Source of the DNA: an uncultured Pontibacter sp.
GTDB taxonomy: Bacteria; Bacteroidota; Bacteroidia; Cytophagales; Hymenobacteraceae
DNA: 64,000 bases
Assembly: GCF_947495565.1 (NCBI RefSeq)
Contig: NZ_CANLZM010000008.1
Coordinates: forward strand, 153,284-217,283
Direction: 5' to 3'
This document shows positions 45,622 to 54,856 of this stretch, one piece after another. Under the pieces are notes generated by a model. It did no database searches, had not been told where the DNA came from, and saw only the letters and a list, made by a program, of their open reading frames with translations. Each line of letters begins with the position of its first letter. The first letter of the stretch is position 1. The position numbers and the translations under genes are program-made.

Positions 45622-45668
45622 AAAAAGCCCGGCCCAGCTATACTTGCTTTAGTTGGGCCGGGCTTTTT
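45622..45668. terminator. Strong bidirectional terminator
   Basis: A perfect 15-bp stem (AAAAAGCCCGGCCCA at 45622-45636 with 45654-45668). The loop holds TATACTT (45639), and another TATACTT (45668) follows. It separates ppk1 from the convergent barrel gene. Confidence 0.9.
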
Positions 45669-45686
45669 ATACTTTCGTAGCCTTGT

Positions 45687-46730
45687 TTAGCGGTTCTTTT
45701 CTGTAAATCTTCTGGGCGGAACCAAGTATAACTCCACCCCCACATAACCTGCCCCCGAAAGATCGTTTGTGATCAGTTCGTCAGAGGAGCCCACCTCGTC
45801 AAAAATGCGGTGCCTGTAATACTGCCTGAAACCGCCTTCCACGGCAAACCACAGGAAGTCATAGATCTCACGCTCCATACGCAAAAGGCCTTTTATGTCG
45901 GTGCGGCGCAACTCGATTTCGCCAAACTGTTTCAGCACGGTTTCATCCGCAAAAATATCGTAACTGGCCCCTTCCAGGCGGTAACCTGCATAAAACAGGG
46001 TTTTCTCGTTGGCATTGTACCGCACCCTGGCATTTGCCGGAAAGATGGACTCTACGCCCCACTTTGGGTTGAACGTGCGGTTATACAGGATGCCGGGGTA
46101 AACCCTCTGCCGCCCGAAAGTATAACCCCATTGCAAGCCTACGCCTATGGAGTAGTCAGGTGTTTTTTTCCAGCCGTAAGCCAGGTCGATGGTACCTTTC
46201 AGGTAGTCTGATATGTTGATGTTATCGCGGGTATAGTCGCCGTTCAGTTCTCCCTTAACACGGATCAGGTAAAAGTTGCGCTGGTTTAACGAGTGCAGGT
46301 AAGCAGCCTGCACGCCTATACTTTTAAGGTTTTTATCTTCCAGATAGCGGTACAGGTCGTAAGACATTGGCGTGAGGTTTTCAAAATTAAATTCCTCCAG
46401 CTCATAGTTGAAACCTACAATAAGCTTCGTCTGTGGTTTGTTAATCACTGGCGCCAGGGCACGTACCGAAAATTTATTGTGCCGTTTTACTCTGCCGCTC
46501 CCGTTGCCAACCCTCGGGTCGTCAGACTCTGAGTCTATATCGAAACCGGGCAGGCGCTCATAACTGATTACCACCCCACGCGGTTTGCCCATGCCACGCA
46601 CCCCAGGAGAAGCAAACTCCTCTACCTCTTCTATAACCTTTGTCTCCGGAAGCACCTGTGCTGCTGCCTGCCAAGGCACTGCAAAAAGCGGCATACTTAT
46701 TATTAAAGCCAGTAGTTTTCTTATTCTCAT
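45687..46730 (-). CDS. Outer-membrane beta-barrel protein (DUF6268-like)
   Basis: A 347-residue protein with a signal peptide (about 1-24, ending QAAAQ) and a barrel of repeated amphipathic strands, ending GYVGVELYLVPPRRF. The pattern of a variable N-terminus, SVRALAPVINKPQTKLIVGFNYE and YAGYRLEGASYDI recalls DUF6268 barrels of Bacteroidota. The substrate is unknown. It is downstream of the phosphoesterase-barrel gene on the same strand, 80 bases apart, possibly co-transcribed. Confidence 0.75.
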   Translation of the reverse strand: MRIRKLLALIISMPLFAVPWQAAAQVLPETKVIEEVEEFASPGVRGMGKPRGVVISYERLPGFDIDSESDDPRVGNGSGRVKRHNKFSVRALAPVINKPQTKLIVGFNYELEEFNFENLTPMSYDLYRYLEDKNLKSIGVQAAYLHSLNQRNFYLIRVKGELNGDYTRDNINISDYLKGTIDLAYGWKKTPDYSIGVGLQWGYTFGRQRVYPGILYNRTFNPKWGVESIFPANARVRYNANEKTLFYAGYRLEGASYDIFADETVLKQFGEIELRRTDIKGLLRMEREIYDFLWFAVEGGFRQYYRHRIFDEVGSSDELITNDLSGAGYVGVELYLVPPRRFTEKNR

Positions 46731-46810
46731 AGTTTTGATTTTATGAAGTAGGGTACTGCTTTTAAGAGAGCAGCTTAAACAGAGTCTTATACTTCTATAT
46801 GCAGTTTATG

Positions 46811-49800
46811 TTAAAAAAAGAAGCCGAATTTCAGCAGCCATAGGTCATCGTCGTCGTCATCGCCTACCGAGTAGGTCAGCGACAGCACTGTGCGGTTCAG
46901 CAAATCTACCCAAACACCGCCGCCGTAGCCCATGTGCAACCCTCTGAAAAAGGCTCCGTCGGGCTCATCATCATAGTATACCCTGCCGGCATCAATATGC
47001 CCCAGAACCCCTAGCTTGCCAGGTGTTAAGTATAAATTGTAATCGAGCAGGTGCAGGCGGCCCTCCCCGTTAGCATACACACTGCTGCGCCCTGCATAGC
47101 GGGTACGCCGGTAGCCACGCAGGTTTTCGGTACCTCCCAGGGTATTGGCCTGGTAAAACCGATAATCTCCTATGTTGTGGGCTGCCCCAAACCGACCTGC
47201 CCATGTCAGTTTAAATGGAAAGTTAGGAGTAATGTAGAAGCGGAATTCCGTGCTGAGATTGGTAAAGTCCAGCTCCTCGTTGCCTAGCTGGTGGTTGTAA
47301 CTGATAGTGTTGTACCAGCGCATACCGATACGCGGATTAGCTATGGTGCTGTTACCACCGAGTACCTCCAGGTTAAAATAAGCCTTGGCTCCCAGGTAAT
47401 GCTGCACCTCAAACTCACCTGCTTCAACATCATAAGTCCCTTCCTTCAGCTGCCCTGCCCGCGCCTGGTCTACCAAGAAGCTTTCTCCTTCAGGGTTATC
47501 TACTTTAAACCTGTCGTAGGTTGGGCCAATCCCCATTCTAACAAAGGCAAAAGGCTCCCGGAAAAGCGATGCGTTTAGCGAAAGTCGTTCGTAGCGGACC
47601 CGGTAATAGCTGTTGTCTAAATCCGGTGCTTTGTCTGTGTTGTTGCCTAAGCCATAGAAGTTTCGCTGAAACTGCGGCCCCTGCAGGTGCGCATTAAACT
47701 CTATGTTCCAGTTGCTCAGCACATCCCGCACCTCACCGGCATACTTTAAATTATAGGAGCTGGTCCGGAAGGCGTAATTGGCCTCCAGCAGGTGCTCCGA
47801 AGCATAAGGGCTTTTTCGGAATTTCTGTGTTCGCCAAAGTATACCTGCTCCCAAAAACACACCGTCCTCCACATTATACTCAGCCGAAAGGCGCGGCCCT
47901 ATATAAGGCAGCTGGTAGTTATCGCGGTCGTAGAGGTTTATCTCCTCGTCAGGTTCGGTTTTATCTTTTGTCTCGCTGCTAAAGGCAAAGCGGTTTCCTT
48001 CTTCCGTATCGTATACTACCGTGTGCTTTTTGAGTCCGCTCACATGCGAGGAGTCTGTAATGATGTCTTCATCGGGACCGCCAATAATGCGCACAAGTAT
48101 ACTTTCCTCCACATCACCAGTCACTACAAACTCATCCTGGCCGCCCATGCCGTAGATGCGTATTTCTTCGGTCTGATCGGTGTAAAAAGTACGGTTGTAG
48201 ATTTCCTCGCGCACCTCTCCCTCTTTGGAGGTTTTATACCCTAGCACCTGCACCTGCTGGTTGTTTAGGCGGTTGATGAGGAAGCGTTCATGCTTATCAC
48301 TTCCTGTTATGTCCACGTACTGCGTCAGGAAATCATAATACTGGGCGGCGGCCTGTGGCAGCTTCTCCCGTCTTGCCTGCAGTTTAGCTGTTATCTCTGC
48401 TGCGGATATTTCCCGGATCGGCTCCGGCCACCGCTGCACCGCCTCTGCAATCACTTCATCGGTTATACTTTGGCGTATGTCTTCGGCTATCTGCAGCCAC
48501 TCCTCCCGCGTTAGTTTGGTGGTGATGGTTCGGTCTAGGGTAATGCCGCTGAGGTTAAGGCCAATCACATCCGGAATATCATAGCCGAAGTTCTGGATGT
48601 TGCGGATGCCCCACTTGCGCGTTACCAGCCACGGCAATATTCCGTCAGCTTTAAAGAATGCCTGATCGCGGTCTTCTGGCACGGGCGTGTACAGTTTGCC
48701 TTTACCGGGCTTGTCTTCCTCCACCCAGCGCCATTGCCCTTCGTGGCGGTCCCAGTCACCTATCAGCATGTCGAAGAGGCGAGCGCGTACGTACTCCCGC
48801 TGGTCCACCTCATTGTCGTTGTCCTGCTCCAGCTCCTCCAGCACTTTATCAGTACCTACCAGGTTTTTAGCATAACCTAGGCTGGCGGTTTGCTCATGGT
48901 TTTCATCGGCGTCTTCCTCCAGATAAGCCAGGGTGTTGCTAAACTCATCCTGGTACTGCCGCAGGTAAGGCGTGTTAGGAATATAAATGAGCTGCGGATT
49001 GGTATGGTATACACCGGCGGCGTCAGCCAGCGGCGGTATAATAAGTGCTCCGTACGGATGCTGCGCCGAAATCTGATCTTGCAGCAGGGTACGGGCAGCG
49101 GTTTCGCGCAGGTAGGCCGGCAGAGCCATGGTGGGATCTTTATCTACGGTGCGCAGGCTATACTCTGTTGCGTCCGGGGTGCGTACCTTGAGTGCGGCCG
49201 TTTGCTTGCCTCCGCCTTTCTGATAAGGCGTGAGCCCCCCCTGTTCATTTTTCATGTCCAACAGCGGCACTTCTATCGGTGTGGCCCACTCCTCGCGGTA
49301 ATGTTTACCAAGCAAAGTTCTATGCAGGCCGCCGGCTTTATACTTGGTGTTAGCGGCAAGGGTGATGGTACTGTCAGCGTAAGCAGTATTGTCTTGGGGC
49401 CGTTCCCGCTCCTTACGAGGTTTTTTGGAGTACAGCAGCGTGCGGTAGGTTATTGTGCCTGTTTCTCCTTTACCTTCCGGTGCCCAGAACTCTGCCCATA
49501 CTTCCCCGTTCTCATGGTAGGTTGTCCTTACAAAGCCTTTTACTTTTTGGGCATAATCCGCGACGCCCGGTTTTACATAATCGGTTTTGCAGCCGGACCC
49601 GCTGACAATGTGCGCCAGGTTGTTGTACTTAAAATACTGCAGCGCATGCTCATGGCCGGCGGCATAAATGATGTTGTCATACTTGTTAAAGATATCGAGC
49701 AGCCCCTGAATATAGGCTTGGTAGCGCGGGTGCGGAATGTCTTGCAAAATGCCGCCATACCTGCGGGCAAACGGATAGATAGAACCTATAACCGGCAGCG

Positions 49801-50629
49801 GCAAGTACATCCAATCGCGGAGCATGGTTAGCGGAAAAATGTGGTCTTTCAGGGTAAAGAAGCCGCCATGCTCACCGCGTGTCATTAGCGGGTGGTGGGC
49901 AACTACCAGTATATCGCTGCCGCTGTTCCTTTCGATGATGTCCTCCAACTTTACCAGCATCTCGCCTTCTGTAGCTGAGCCGCAGTTGCTGTTGTCGCCG
50001 TAAGGCCGGTCGAAAGGGTGCAGCCACCACTCAGAATCCAGGGCGATCATGACCAGGTCTTCGCTGAGCTTTATCTCGTAAGGGCCGGGGCAGCCGTTGC
50101 CGGGCACGTAAAAATCGCCGCCCACTACAATGTTCTCATCCGTGAGATACTCGTTTACATAGCGCTGCTCCCGCATTACGTACTCCAAACCGCCGCGGCC
50201 GCTGTGGTTCCAGTCATGGTTGCCGGGTATCATATACTTTTCGCCGGGGTATCCTTTCAAGATATCCAGCTGGGCCTTCAACCGGTTTTCTGATACTTCC
50301 CGGTCATACTTGTCTGCTGGCGGAAGCCCGTTCATGTACACGTTATCGCCCAGGAAAATGGTAGCGCTCTGCTCGCCAGTTTCCATCATCATTTTGCGCA
50401 TCAGCTGCAGCGAAGGCTCGCCATCCAGATCGGGTGCTCCCACATCGCCTATCAGGTAAAGCGTGTACAGTATGTCGTTTTCGGGCGATGGCTTCTCCTG
50501 CTCCCAAGTAAGGGCTTCGTCGCTGTAATGCGGCTCGGTAGAGATACAGGCTGAGAGTAAAAGGCTCAGCAGCACACACCATCCGTGGCGCACCAGCAGC
50601 CGATGTGTATGCTGTAAAAGTTTAATCAT
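46811..50629 (-). CDS. Lipoprotein: phosphoesterase - kinase-like middle - Omp85 barrel
   Basis: 1,272 residues from ATG 50629, chosen because a lipoprotein signal (LLLSACIS) follows at once. Part 1 (about 60-350) is a calcineurin-like phosphoesterase with IGDVGAPD, LGDNVYMNG, PGNHDWNHSG, VAHHPLMTRGEHGG and AGHEHALQYF. Part 2 (about 430-860) is unassigned; LIGDWDRHEGQW (about 622-633) and EDRDQAFF (about 651-658) recall the catalytic and metal loops of FAM20/HipA-like kinases. Part 3 (about 880-1272) is an Omp85/BamA-type barrel (LGGTENLRGYRRTRYAG) with a six-Asp loop, ending KFGFFF. It is probably fixed in the outer membrane. Confidence 0.85.
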   Translation of the reverse strand: MIKLLQHTHRLLVRHGWCVLLSLLLSACISTEPHYSDEALTWEQEKPSPENDILYTLYLIGDVGAPDLDGEPSLQLMRKMMMETGEQSATIFLGDNVYMNGLPPADKYDREVSENRLKAQLDILKGYPGEKYMIPGNHDWNHSGRGGLEYVMREQRYVNEYLTDENIVVGGDFYVPGNGCPGPYEIKLSEDLVMIALDSEWWLHPFDRPYGDNSNCGSATEGEMLVKLEDIIERNSGSDILVVAHHPLMTRGEHGGFFTLKDHIFPLTMLRDWMYLPLPVIGSIYPFARRYGGILQDIPHPRYQAYIQGLLDIFNKYDNIIYAAGHEHALQYFKYNNLAHIVSGSGCKTDYVKPGVADYAQKVKGFVRTTYHENGEVWAEFWAPEGKGETGTITYRTLLYSKKPRKERERPQDNTAYADSTITLAANTKYKAGGLHRTLLGKHYREEWATPIEVPLLDMKNEQGGLTPYQKGGGKQTAALKVRTPDATEYSLRTVDKDPTMALPAYLRETAARTLLQDQISAQHPYGALIIPPLADAAGVYHTNPQLIYIPNTPYLRQYQDEFSNTLAYLEEDADENHEQTASLGYAKNLVGTDKVLEELEQDNDNEVDQREYVRARLFDMLIGDWDRHEGQWRWVEEDKPGKGKLYTPVPEDRDQAFFKADGILPWLVTRKWGIRNIQNFGYDIPDVIGLNLSGITLDRTITTKLTREEWLQIAEDIRQSITDEVIAEAVQRWPEPIREISAAEITAKLQARREKLPQAAAQYYDFLTQYVDITGSDKHERFLINRLNNQQVQVLGYKTSKEGEVREEIYNRTFYTDQTEEIRIYGMGGQDEFVVTGDVEESILVRIIGGPDEDIITDSSHVSGLKKHTVVYDTEEGNRFAFSSETKDKTEPDEEINLYDRDNYQLPYIGPRLSAEYNVEDGVFLGAGILWRTQKFRKSPYASEHLLEANYAFRTSSYNLKYAGEVRDVLSNWNIEFNAHLQGPQFQRNFYGLGNNTDKAPDLDNSYYRVRYERLSLNASLFREPFAFVRMGIGPTYDRFKVDNPEGESFLVDQARAGQLKEGTYDVEAGEFEVQHYLGAKAYFNLEVLGGNSTIANPRIGMRWYNTISYNHQLGNEELDFTNLSTEFRFYITPNFPFKLTWAGRFGAAHNIGDYRFYQANTLGGTENLRGYRRTRYAGRSSVYANGEGRLHLLDYNLYLTPGKLGVLGHIDAGRVYYDDEPDGAFFRGLHMGYGGGVWVDLLNRTVLSLTYSVGDDDDDDLWLLKFGFFF

Positions 50630-51000
50630 AGTTTTGTTGGCTTGCAAAAATTGCGGTAAGGCATTCAATTCTAAGGCTTTGAACAAGATGTAACTTCATG
50701 CTGATGATTTACCTTATTAAGGTACAGCAGTTTTATACTTATACTTTTAACTCCACGGCTTCATTTGGCTACAGCGGGTGCCACAGGAGCGGCAGAACTG
50801 AAGTTCATAAACGAGACGATTCTGCATTTAGTTGTTACCTTACTATATACTACCTAATACCCCCGTAGTTACTGTTTTCACTAACAAAATGCTGATTTTA
50901 CCGTAACCGCAGATTATCATGTGCCACACGCTCTTTGCACATGAGCGCCGGACTATAGGATGCTGCCTTTTGCGCACCCAGCGCTGCTACAAAACCAATT
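50630..51000. other. Divergent intergenic region
   Basis: A gap of about 370 bases between divergent genes with no plausible gene. It holds two TATACTT heptamers in direct tandem sharing one base (50734-50746), the densest direct pair in the window. Confidence 0.5.
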
Positions 51001-52200
51001 ATGGAAGATCAAACAATTGTAAAACAAGCCGGTGAATATGTGTTCAGGCTTTTCAAGGACAGGCTTTCGAAGAAGCTTGTTTACCACAATTACAAGCACA
51101 CCTTTGAGACGGTGGCTGAGGCGCAGGACCTGGGCCAGCGCAGCAAGCTCTCCGAAGAACAGCTGCAGGACCTGGCACTCGCTGCCTGGTTTCATGATAC
51201 CGGCTATGTAAACACCTATGACGGCCACGAGGATGAAAGCGTGCAGATTGCGACGGAGTGGCTGCAGGAGAAACAGTATCCCCAAAATCGCATTGACTTG
51301 ATTATGAACATGATCAGAGCTACCAAGCACACCCAGGAGCCGGAAACGCTGCTTCAGGAGCTGCTTGTAGACGCCGATATGTCTAACATCGGGAAGGAGA
51401 CCTTTTTTGCCACTGCCGAGCTGCTGCGGGTAGAGTGGGAGATTTTCCAGGACAGGTTTTTCACGGATAGTGAGTGGGAGCAGTTTCAGATGGATTTTCT
51501 GCTTTCTACCACCTTCCACACAAACCAGGCGCAGCGCAAGTTTGCCTCTCAGCTAGGCTTAAATATTCAGGAGCAGCGAAGCCGCCTCAGCAAGGAAATT
51601 GAGAAGAAGAAAAAGGAGGAGAAAAAGAGCCGTAAAACGCTTGCCCAGCCTAAGCGCGGCATCGAAACCATGTTCCGTAACACCTATCGGACGCACCTGA
51701 ACCTGAGCGCCATTGCTGATAACAAGGCCAACATGATGATCAGCCTCAACGCGATTATCATCTCTGTGATTATTACCTACCTCAGTGCCAAAACCTCTAC
51801 CATCGGCACTGACTATGCCACGCACCGCACGTTCCTGATTCCGATTGGCATACTGCTGCTCACTACGCTTGGCTCTGTGGTTTTCGCCATCATATCGGCC
51901 CAGCCGGAGGTAACTAGCTTTACATTTAAGAAGAAGAAAGACCAGCGCTTAGACACCCGTAAAATTAACCTGCTGTTTTTCGGGAATTTCACCAACTTGC
52001 CCCTCTCAGATTTTCAGAAAGGCATGCATGATATTATGCGTGACAAGAAATCGCTGTACAACAACATGATAACTGATATATACTACCTGGGTGAGGTACT
52101 AGACCGTAAGTATAAAATCCTGCGCATCTCCTATACTATCTTTATGGTGGGGCTGGTGCTTACTGTTTTGGGGTTTGTCTTCGCGGTTGCCACCACTTAA
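51001..52200 (+). CDS. HD phosphohydrolase fused to Pycsar-type membrane domain
   Basis: A 399-residue protein. The N-terminal HD domain (about 1-190) has YHNYKHTFETV, WFHDTGY, DGHEDES and the late Asp in LLVDADMSNIG, so the metal site looks intact. A basic coiled-coil (about 195-215, KEIEKKKKEEKKSRK) joins it to a C-terminal domain: FRNTYRTHLNLSAIADNKAN, then helices at about 243-260, 278-300 and 375-397. That pattern is the Pycsar effector membrane domain (PycTM/DUF5706). No cyclase gene is adjacent. It may sense or degrade a nucleotide signal at the membrane. A tRNA gene follows. Confidence 0.85.
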   Translation: MEDQTIVKQAGEYVFRLFKDRLSKKLVYHNYKHTFETVAEAQDLGQRSKLSEEQLQDLALAAWFHDTGYVNTYDGHEDESVQIATEWLQEKQYPQNRIDLIMNMIRATKHTQEPETLLQELLVDADMSNIGKETFFATAELLRVEWEIFQDRFFTDSEWEQFQMDFLLSTTFHTNQAQRKFASQLGLNIQEQRSRLSKEIEKKKKEEKKSRKTLAQPKRGIETMFRNTYRTHLNLSAIADNKANMMISLNAIIISVIITYLSAKTSTIGTDYATHRTFLIPIGILLLTTLGSVVFAIISAQPEVTSFTFKKKKDQRLDTRKINLLFFGNFTNLPLSDFQKGMHDIMRDKKSLYNNMITDIYYLGEVLDRKYKILRISYTIFMVGLVLTVLGFVFAVATT

Positions 52201-52207
52201 ATGCTGC

Positions 52208-52238
52208 TTGTTTTGTGGTGGATAATAGTGTAAATTCG
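52208..52238 (+). promoter_or_regulatory. Candidate promoter of the tRNA gene
   Basis: TTG (52208-52210) and TAAATTCG (52231-52238, one mismatch to TAnnTTTG) are separated by 20 bases, the usual Bacteroidota spacing, and end 21 bases before the tRNA. Confidence 0.45.
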
Positions 52239-52259
52239 CCATGCTGAATTATATTTCCC

Positions 52260-52331
52260 GGCCTTGTAGTTCAATGGATAGAATAGGAGTTTCCTAAACT
52301 TTAGATAGCAGTTCGATTCTGCTCAGGGCCA
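52260..52331 (+). tRNA. tRNA-Arg (anticodon CCT)
   Basis: A 72-base cloverleaf. The acceptor stem pairs GGCCTTG with CAGGGCC (one T-G). The D arm is GTTC/GAAT with GG in its loop. The anticodon stem GGAGT/ACTTT encloses TTCCTAA, so the anticodon is CCT (reads AGG, Arg). The T arm AGCAG-TTCGATT-CTGCT is canonical. The discriminator is A, and CCA is not encoded. Confidence 0.93.
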
Positions 52332-52598
52332 CAATCTTTACCCATACTTTGCAGAAAACCCGCACCCTCATCTGCAGCCTTAATCTTAATGCTTGCAGAG
52401 GTTTCAGCTTTGCAAGCTATAGCTACCATATAAAGGCATTTTTGCCCTCCATAACCGCTTAACTTTCAACAACTGCAGCACCAGCTAATCATTCTATATA
52501 TCAAAGTATAGGAGACTTTGCCACCAAATAAACTTATAGTTTGTAACATTATAGCCAGATTTACATATACATAGGCAACTATGCTTCGTTTGCTATAC

Positions 52599-52940
52599 AT
52601 GAAAAAGCACTACCTCTTTGCTCTTGCGGCACTCTGCCTGCACGCCTGCTCTGATGCTAGCGACAATGGGCAGGATCAGGAGCAAGCCACCATTGCTAGC
52701 GAAACAGGCCAGCCGGCACCGCTGCCAGCCGATGTTATTTATGTTACCAAACCGCTTATCAACGGTAAGCTTTACAGCCAGCCAAGTTTCGAGGCCAGCT
52801 CCATTGCCTACTTCGATACCACCCAGCAACTTTACATACTCGATACCACACACGCTATGTTTGCGCAGGCCCGCATCCAGCAAGACACTTCTACCTACAC
52901 AGGCTTTGTGCCTAAAACTATACTTCCGGAGCAGCAGTAG
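52599..52940 (+). CDS. Small lipoprotein with SH3-like domain
   Basis: 113 residues from ATG 52599. The start at 52581 would put six residues before MKKHYLF, which is the natural signal start. The lipobox is LCLHACSD (Cys at about residue 17). The mature part (INGKLYSQPSFEASSIAYFD, then QARIQQDTSTYTGFVPK) has the strand pattern of bacterial SH3-like domains. The role is unknown. Confidence 0.7.
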   Translation: MKKHYLFALAALCLHACSDASDNGQDQEQATIASETGQPAPLPADVIYVTKPLINGKLYSQPSFEASSIAYFDTTQQLYILDTTHAMFAQARIQQDTSTYTGFVPKTILPEQQ

Positions 52941-52969
52941 CAGCAAAAACTCATACTTTGATGCAAAAG

Positions 52970-53007
52970 AGAAGCGGCCGCCCTTTTGCAAAAGGGCGGC
53001 CGCTTCT
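52970..53007. terminator. 38-base perfect palindrome, bidirectional terminator
   Basis: Arms 52970-52988 and 52989-53007 are exact complements with no spacer; each contains GCGGCCGC. It lies between convergent genes, 29 bases past one stop and 21 bases past the other. Confidence 0.8.
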
Positions 53008-53028
53008 AATCTATAAATATCGTTGTTT

Positions 53029-53409
53029 CTACTTGATTACCACACGCCGCACGGCACTGTAGTTATCTGCCTCCAATTTTACGTAATACAACCCTTTCGC
53101 GTGTCGGTCCAGGTTTATTGTTCTTGTCAGCTTTGACTCTTCGCGCCTTAACGTTTCACGGAAAATCTCGTTACCGATTACATTAAGAATCGTCAGTTCC
53201 AATTGCTGCGCCTCCAGGTTAGAGACAGAAATGGTGAATACGCCATTACTTGGATTAGGATAAATGGCCACATCCTCATCCTGCACAAGGCCAAGCGGGT
53301 TTTTATCTGTTTGCTGCTGCGTAGCCTGCACCTGCACAGGAGGCTTGGTCTGCGCCTGCACAAACAGCACAGCAAAACATGTAAACAGGGAAAGTATAAT
53401 TTGCTTCAT
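53029..53409 (-). CDS. Type IX sorting-domain-only protein
   Basis: 126 residues: signal peptide (about 1-19, ending FVQAQ), a Gln/Thr/Pro linker of about 25 residues, and then only a type A T9SS C-terminal sorting domain (VAIYPNPSNGVFTISV to AVRRVVIK). There is no cargo domain. Either it is a stripped-down secreted peptide or its cargo was lost; both ends are intact, so it is not a visible fragment of a larger gene. Confidence 0.85.
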   Translation of the reverse strand: MKQIILSLFTCFAVLFVQAQTKPPVQVQATQQQTDKNPLGLVQDEDVAIYPNPSNGVFTISVSNLEAQQLELTILNVIGNEIFRETLRREESKLTRTINLDRHAKGLYYVKLEADNYSAVRRVVIK

Positions 53410-53579
53410 ATAAATCTTGTATCGAAATTCTTACCTAAAAGTATAAGACAAAAGTCATTCCATTATTAAAACGCTCAGGCTGTTTTTTTGTTCCTGTATT
53501 ATACCCCTCAAAAAAGGGCTATTCACTAAATTTAGCATCTACAAATAGGATAAATTTTATTTCGAAAAGAACTATCAGC

Positions 53580-54698
53580 TTGAAAAAAAAAGATGTTGTG
53601 GTAATAGGCGGCGGACTTGCCGGGTTGGTAAGTGCTCTGGGGCTGGCAAGGGCTGGGCTGCAGGTGGCGCTTGTCGAGAAAAAGGCTTATCCGTTCCACA
53701 GGGTTTGCGGGGAATATATTTCCAACGAGGCGCTGCCGTACCTCCGCAGACTTGGTGTACAGATTAGCCGCCTTGCGCCAGCCCGCATCAGCCGGTTTAT
53801 GCTCACCTCCCCTACCGGCAATGCGCTTCATGCAAAATTGGATTTAGGCGGTTTCGGACTGAGCCGTTATACCTTAGACCACTACCTCTATGAGCTGGCA
53901 CAGCAGCAGGGAGTAGAATTTGTACTGCAGCAAACGGTGCAGCAGGTCAATTTTGATCAAAATGAGTTTACAACGCATCTTTCTAACGGCAAAAGTATAA
54001 ACGCGCAGGTAGTTATCGGGGCTTTCGGAAAACGCTCCAACCTGGACCGCCAGCTGCAACGCGGTTTCTTTAAAGCACGGTCGCCTTACGTTGGGGTGAA
54101 GTATCACATCAAGTATGATTTTCCGCGCGATCTGATTGCGCTGCACAATTTTAATGACGGCTATGCCGGCACCTCGGCCATAGAGGACGGCAAGTACTGC
54201 CTCTGCTACCTCACCACCCGAGACAATTTAAAAAAGCACGGTTCTATTCCTGCCATGGAGCAAGCCATACTTTACCGCAACCCGCACCTGCGCAGCATTT
54301 TTGAGGAAGCTGAGTTTCTCTACCCACAGCCCGAGGTTATCAACGAAATCTCTTTTGCCACCAAAACCTGCGTGGAAAACCACATGCTGATGTGCGGCGA
54401 CGCAGCCGGTATGATTACCCCGCTTTGCGGCAACGGCATGGCCATGGCCATACACGCAGCTAAAATCGCCACAGACCAAACGCATTTATACTTTGCCGGA
54501 GGCCGCAGCCGGCAGGAGCTGGAGCAGCAGTATACTTTAGCCTGGCAGAACCAGTTTGCCAGCCGCCTGCGCCTGGGCCGTACGGTGCAACAGCTTTTTG
54601 GAGGGCCGCTGCTGTCGGAGGCGGCAGTGGGGCTGCTGAAAACGGTACCTCCCGCAGTGCGGCTCATCATGCGCCAAACCCACGGCAAGCCTTTCTGA
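53580..54698 (+). CDS. FAD-dependent oxidoreductase (geranylgeranyl-reductase-like)
   Basis: A 372-residue flavoprotein starting at TTG 53580. The dinucleotide-binding GGGLAGLVSALGLARAG is at once downstream, with VCGEYISNEA and the FAD motif MCGDAAGMITPLCGNGM later. It belongs to the geranylgeranyl reductase / aromatic hydroxylase group. It heads a run with a type III polyketide synthase and a methyltransferase, so it may hydroxylate or reduce the polyketide. The gap to the synthase is 158 bases. Confidence 0.85.
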   Translation: MKKKDVVVIGGGLAGLVSALGLARAGLQVALVEKKAYPFHRVCGEYISNEALPYLRRLGVQISRLAPARISRFMLTSPTGNALHAKLDLGGFGLSRYTLDHYLYELAQQQGVEFVLQQTVQQVNFDQNEFTTHLSNGKSINAQVVIGAFGKRSNLDRQLQRGFFKARSPYVGVKYHIKYDFPRDLIALHNFNDGYAGTSAIEDGKYCLCYLTTRDNLKKHGSIPAMEQAILYRNPHLRSIFEEAEFLYPQPEVINEISFATKTCVENHMLMCGDAAGMITPLCGNGMAMAIHAAKIATDQTHLYFAGGRSRQELEQQYTLAWQNQFASRLRLGRTVQQLFGGPLLSEAAVGLLKTVPPAVRLIMRQTHGKPF

Positions 54699-54856
54699 AG
54701 CACTACCTGCTCTCGCTCACATCTAATAAACTGCTGCTTCCGTACTTAGGCGTAGTAACACAATAACTCGCCGCTCTAAAACCATTGCGGCTCTCCTTAG
54801 TTAACTATAAACTTATAAGCTATAGACCCAAGCTTTACACCTGCAACCCCTACTAC

